A stretch of 64,000 nt of DNA, taken from JADJSS01 sp964490845. Lineage in GTDB: Bacteria > Bacteroidota > Bacteroidia > Chitinophagales > JADIYW01. The stretch covers positions 744,001 through 808,000 of the forward strand of contig CAZBED010000001.1 in the NCBI GenBank assembly GCA_964490845.1. The letters run 5' to 3'. A program made the translations under genes and the position numbers. The notes beneath the pieces were generated by a model, which was not told the origin of the DNA, made no database searches, and saw only the letters and a list, made by a program, of their open reading frames with translations. Below are positions 63,155-64,000 of the stretch, piece by piece (within the stretch, counting starts at the first letter, position 1; each line of letters opens with the position of its first letter).

Positions 63155-64000
63155 ATGAAATCTTTTTCCCGAAAACTCTTAGAATGGTACGACCCAGGCA
63201 CCCGAAATTTGCCGTGGAAGAAAACAAAGGATGCCTACAAAATATGGCTGTCGGAAATCATCCTGCAGCAGACCCGAGTAGAACAGGGAACACCTTACTA
63301 TCTGGCATTTACCAAAAAATATCAGACCGTCAGCAAGCTGGCATCAGCACCGTTGAACGAAGTACTGAAACTGTGGGAAGGACTGGGCTATTACTCGCGC
63401 GCCAGAAACCTGCACAGCGCCGCACGCCAGATTGCAGATGAACATAAAGGAAAATTTCCATCCGACTATCATACCATCCTTAATTTGAAAGGCATCGGGA
63501 AATACACAGCGGCGGCCATAGCTTCGTTTGCCTACGACTTGCCGTATGCAGTGGTAGATGGCAATGTATACAGGGTATTATCCAGAGTTTTTGGCATAGA
63601 GACACCCATTGACACAACTCAGGGGAAACAGCAATTTGAAGCATTGGCAGAAAAGTTGCTGGACAAGAAGAATCCTGCATTGCACAACCAGGCACTGATG
63701 GACTTCGGCGCGTTGATATGTAAACCCCAACAACCGCTGTGCGGGCAATGCCCGTTTAGTTCGGAATGCAAGGCATTGGCATCGGATGCTATCAGCCTGT
63801 TGCCTGTCAAATCCAAAAAACTGCTTAAAAAAAACCGGCATTTCCACTATTTCGTCCTCTACGATGCAAAAAACATATTCATTCAGCAGCGAACCGGCCA
63901 GGATATCTGGAAGGGATTGTTTGAGTTTCCCATGATTGAAGTCCACAGCTCACAGTCCATAATAGACAGTAACCTTCTCCTCAAAAACTCAGGCATTTCT
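63155..64000 (+). CDS. mutY: A/G-specific adenine DNA glycosylase, 3' end missing
   Basis: Base-excision repair enzyme that removes A opposite 8-oxoguanine. 282 codons are seen and the frame is open at the right edge. The catalytic Glu34 is in WLSEIILQQT, the helix-hairpin-helix in LKGIGKYTAAAIASFAYD, Asp135 in VVDGNVYRVL, and the [4Fe-4S] cysteines at 189, 196, 199 and 205 (C-x6-C-x2-C-x5-C). The C-terminal NUDIX-like recognition domain begins before the edge. The 87 bases between it and the DUF1566 gene hold no clear promoter pair. Confidence 0.97.
   Translation, partial: MKSFSRKLLEWYDPGTRNLPWKKTKDAYKIWLSEIILQQTRVEQGTPYYLAFTKKYQTVSKLASAPLNEVLKLWEGLGYYSRARNLHSAARQIADEHKGKFPSDYHTILNLKGIGKYTAAAIASFAYDLPYAVVDGNVYRVLSRVFGIETPIDTTQGKQQFEALAEKLLDKKNPALHNQALMDFGALICKPQQPLCGQCPFSSECKALASDAISLLPVKSKKLLKKNRHFHYFVLYDAKNIFIQQRTGQDIWKGLFEFPMIEVHSSQSIIDSNLLLKNSGIS

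Noticed and set aside
1..64000. tRNA, rRNA, riboswitch, transposase and att sites
   Set aside because: No cloverleaf, conserved rRNA stretch, IS end pair or transposase motif was recognised in any gap; short intergenic spaces leave little room.

Overview
The window looks like a chromosomal segment of a gliding-type member of the Bacteroidota, probably near Chitinophagales/Sphingobacteriales (the order is an inference). Support comes from a 2461-residue SprA, a GldB-type lipoprotein, a type IX secretion (T9SS) type A sorting domain, an 'HYC_CC_PP'-like small protein next to a TonB-dependent receptor, the rplM-rpsI-rpsB-tsf ribosomal order, a 29-residue AURKAIP1/COX24-type protein between a TPR gene and an RNase G gene, and promoters of the Bacteroidota type (TTG, about 20 bases, TAnnTTTG). 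No rRNA, tRNA, CRISPR array, prophage, transposase or IS element was seen. Most of the window is core chromosome.

Layout. 1-6.3 kb: 3' part of lon, an unknown gene, a tetR-glycosyltransferase pair with a well formed palindromic operator region, a DUF302 protein, and a PlsC-type acyltransferase. 6.4-12.6 kb: a copper/heavy-metal cluster in one direction, holding a small Cys protein, a TonB receptor, a lipoprotein with 31 Cys in 166 residues and an internal tandem duplication, a CopA-type P1B ATPase, and a secreted HMA-domain protein. This is the most system-like part of the window. 12.7-21.9 kb: a large zinc metalloprotease, a propeller-like protein, a membrane glycosyltransferase/acyltransferase pair, NAD synthetase, and GldB. 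22-30 kb: housekeeping genes including an MBL hydrolase, an Rrf2 regulator with four Cys, SerA, UspA, Adk and Obg. 29.6-32.2 kb: two convergent sterol-desaturase-family proteins. 32.4-41.1 kb: methylmalonyl-CoA epimerase, lipocalin, cysteine desulfurase, S4 protein, TatA, GatA, an MltD-like transglycosylase, and RuvA. 41.1-48.5 kb: sprA. 48.6-52 kb: gcvH, a VanZ-like gene, a TPR protein, and a zinc peptidase.

52.3-59.3 kb is the translation block rplM-rpsI-rpsB-tsf-pyrH-frr, carrying two insertions: a PIN-toxin/antitoxin pair between tsf and pyrH, and a T9SS cargo gene on the opposite strand between pyrH and frr. 59.3-62.2 kb on the minus strand is an HU-TPR-COX24-RNase G operon. After a DUF1566 lipoprotein gene, mutY runs off the right edge.

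How the genes work together. The copper cluster reads as outer-membrane import or sensing, periplasmic Cys-rich buffering, and inner-membrane efflux, with metal-binding modules shared between its members. SprA, GldB and the sorting-domain protein belong to the T9SS/gliding machinery and its cargo. The ribosomal block, EF-Ts, RRF, RNase G, the COX24-like protein and GatA serve translation and RNA turnover. I found no completely unknown multi-gene system. The strongest leads are the duplicated Cys-rich lipoprotein with its neighbours, the nested operator palindromes of the TetR gene, and the toxin-antitoxin insertion upstream of pyrH.
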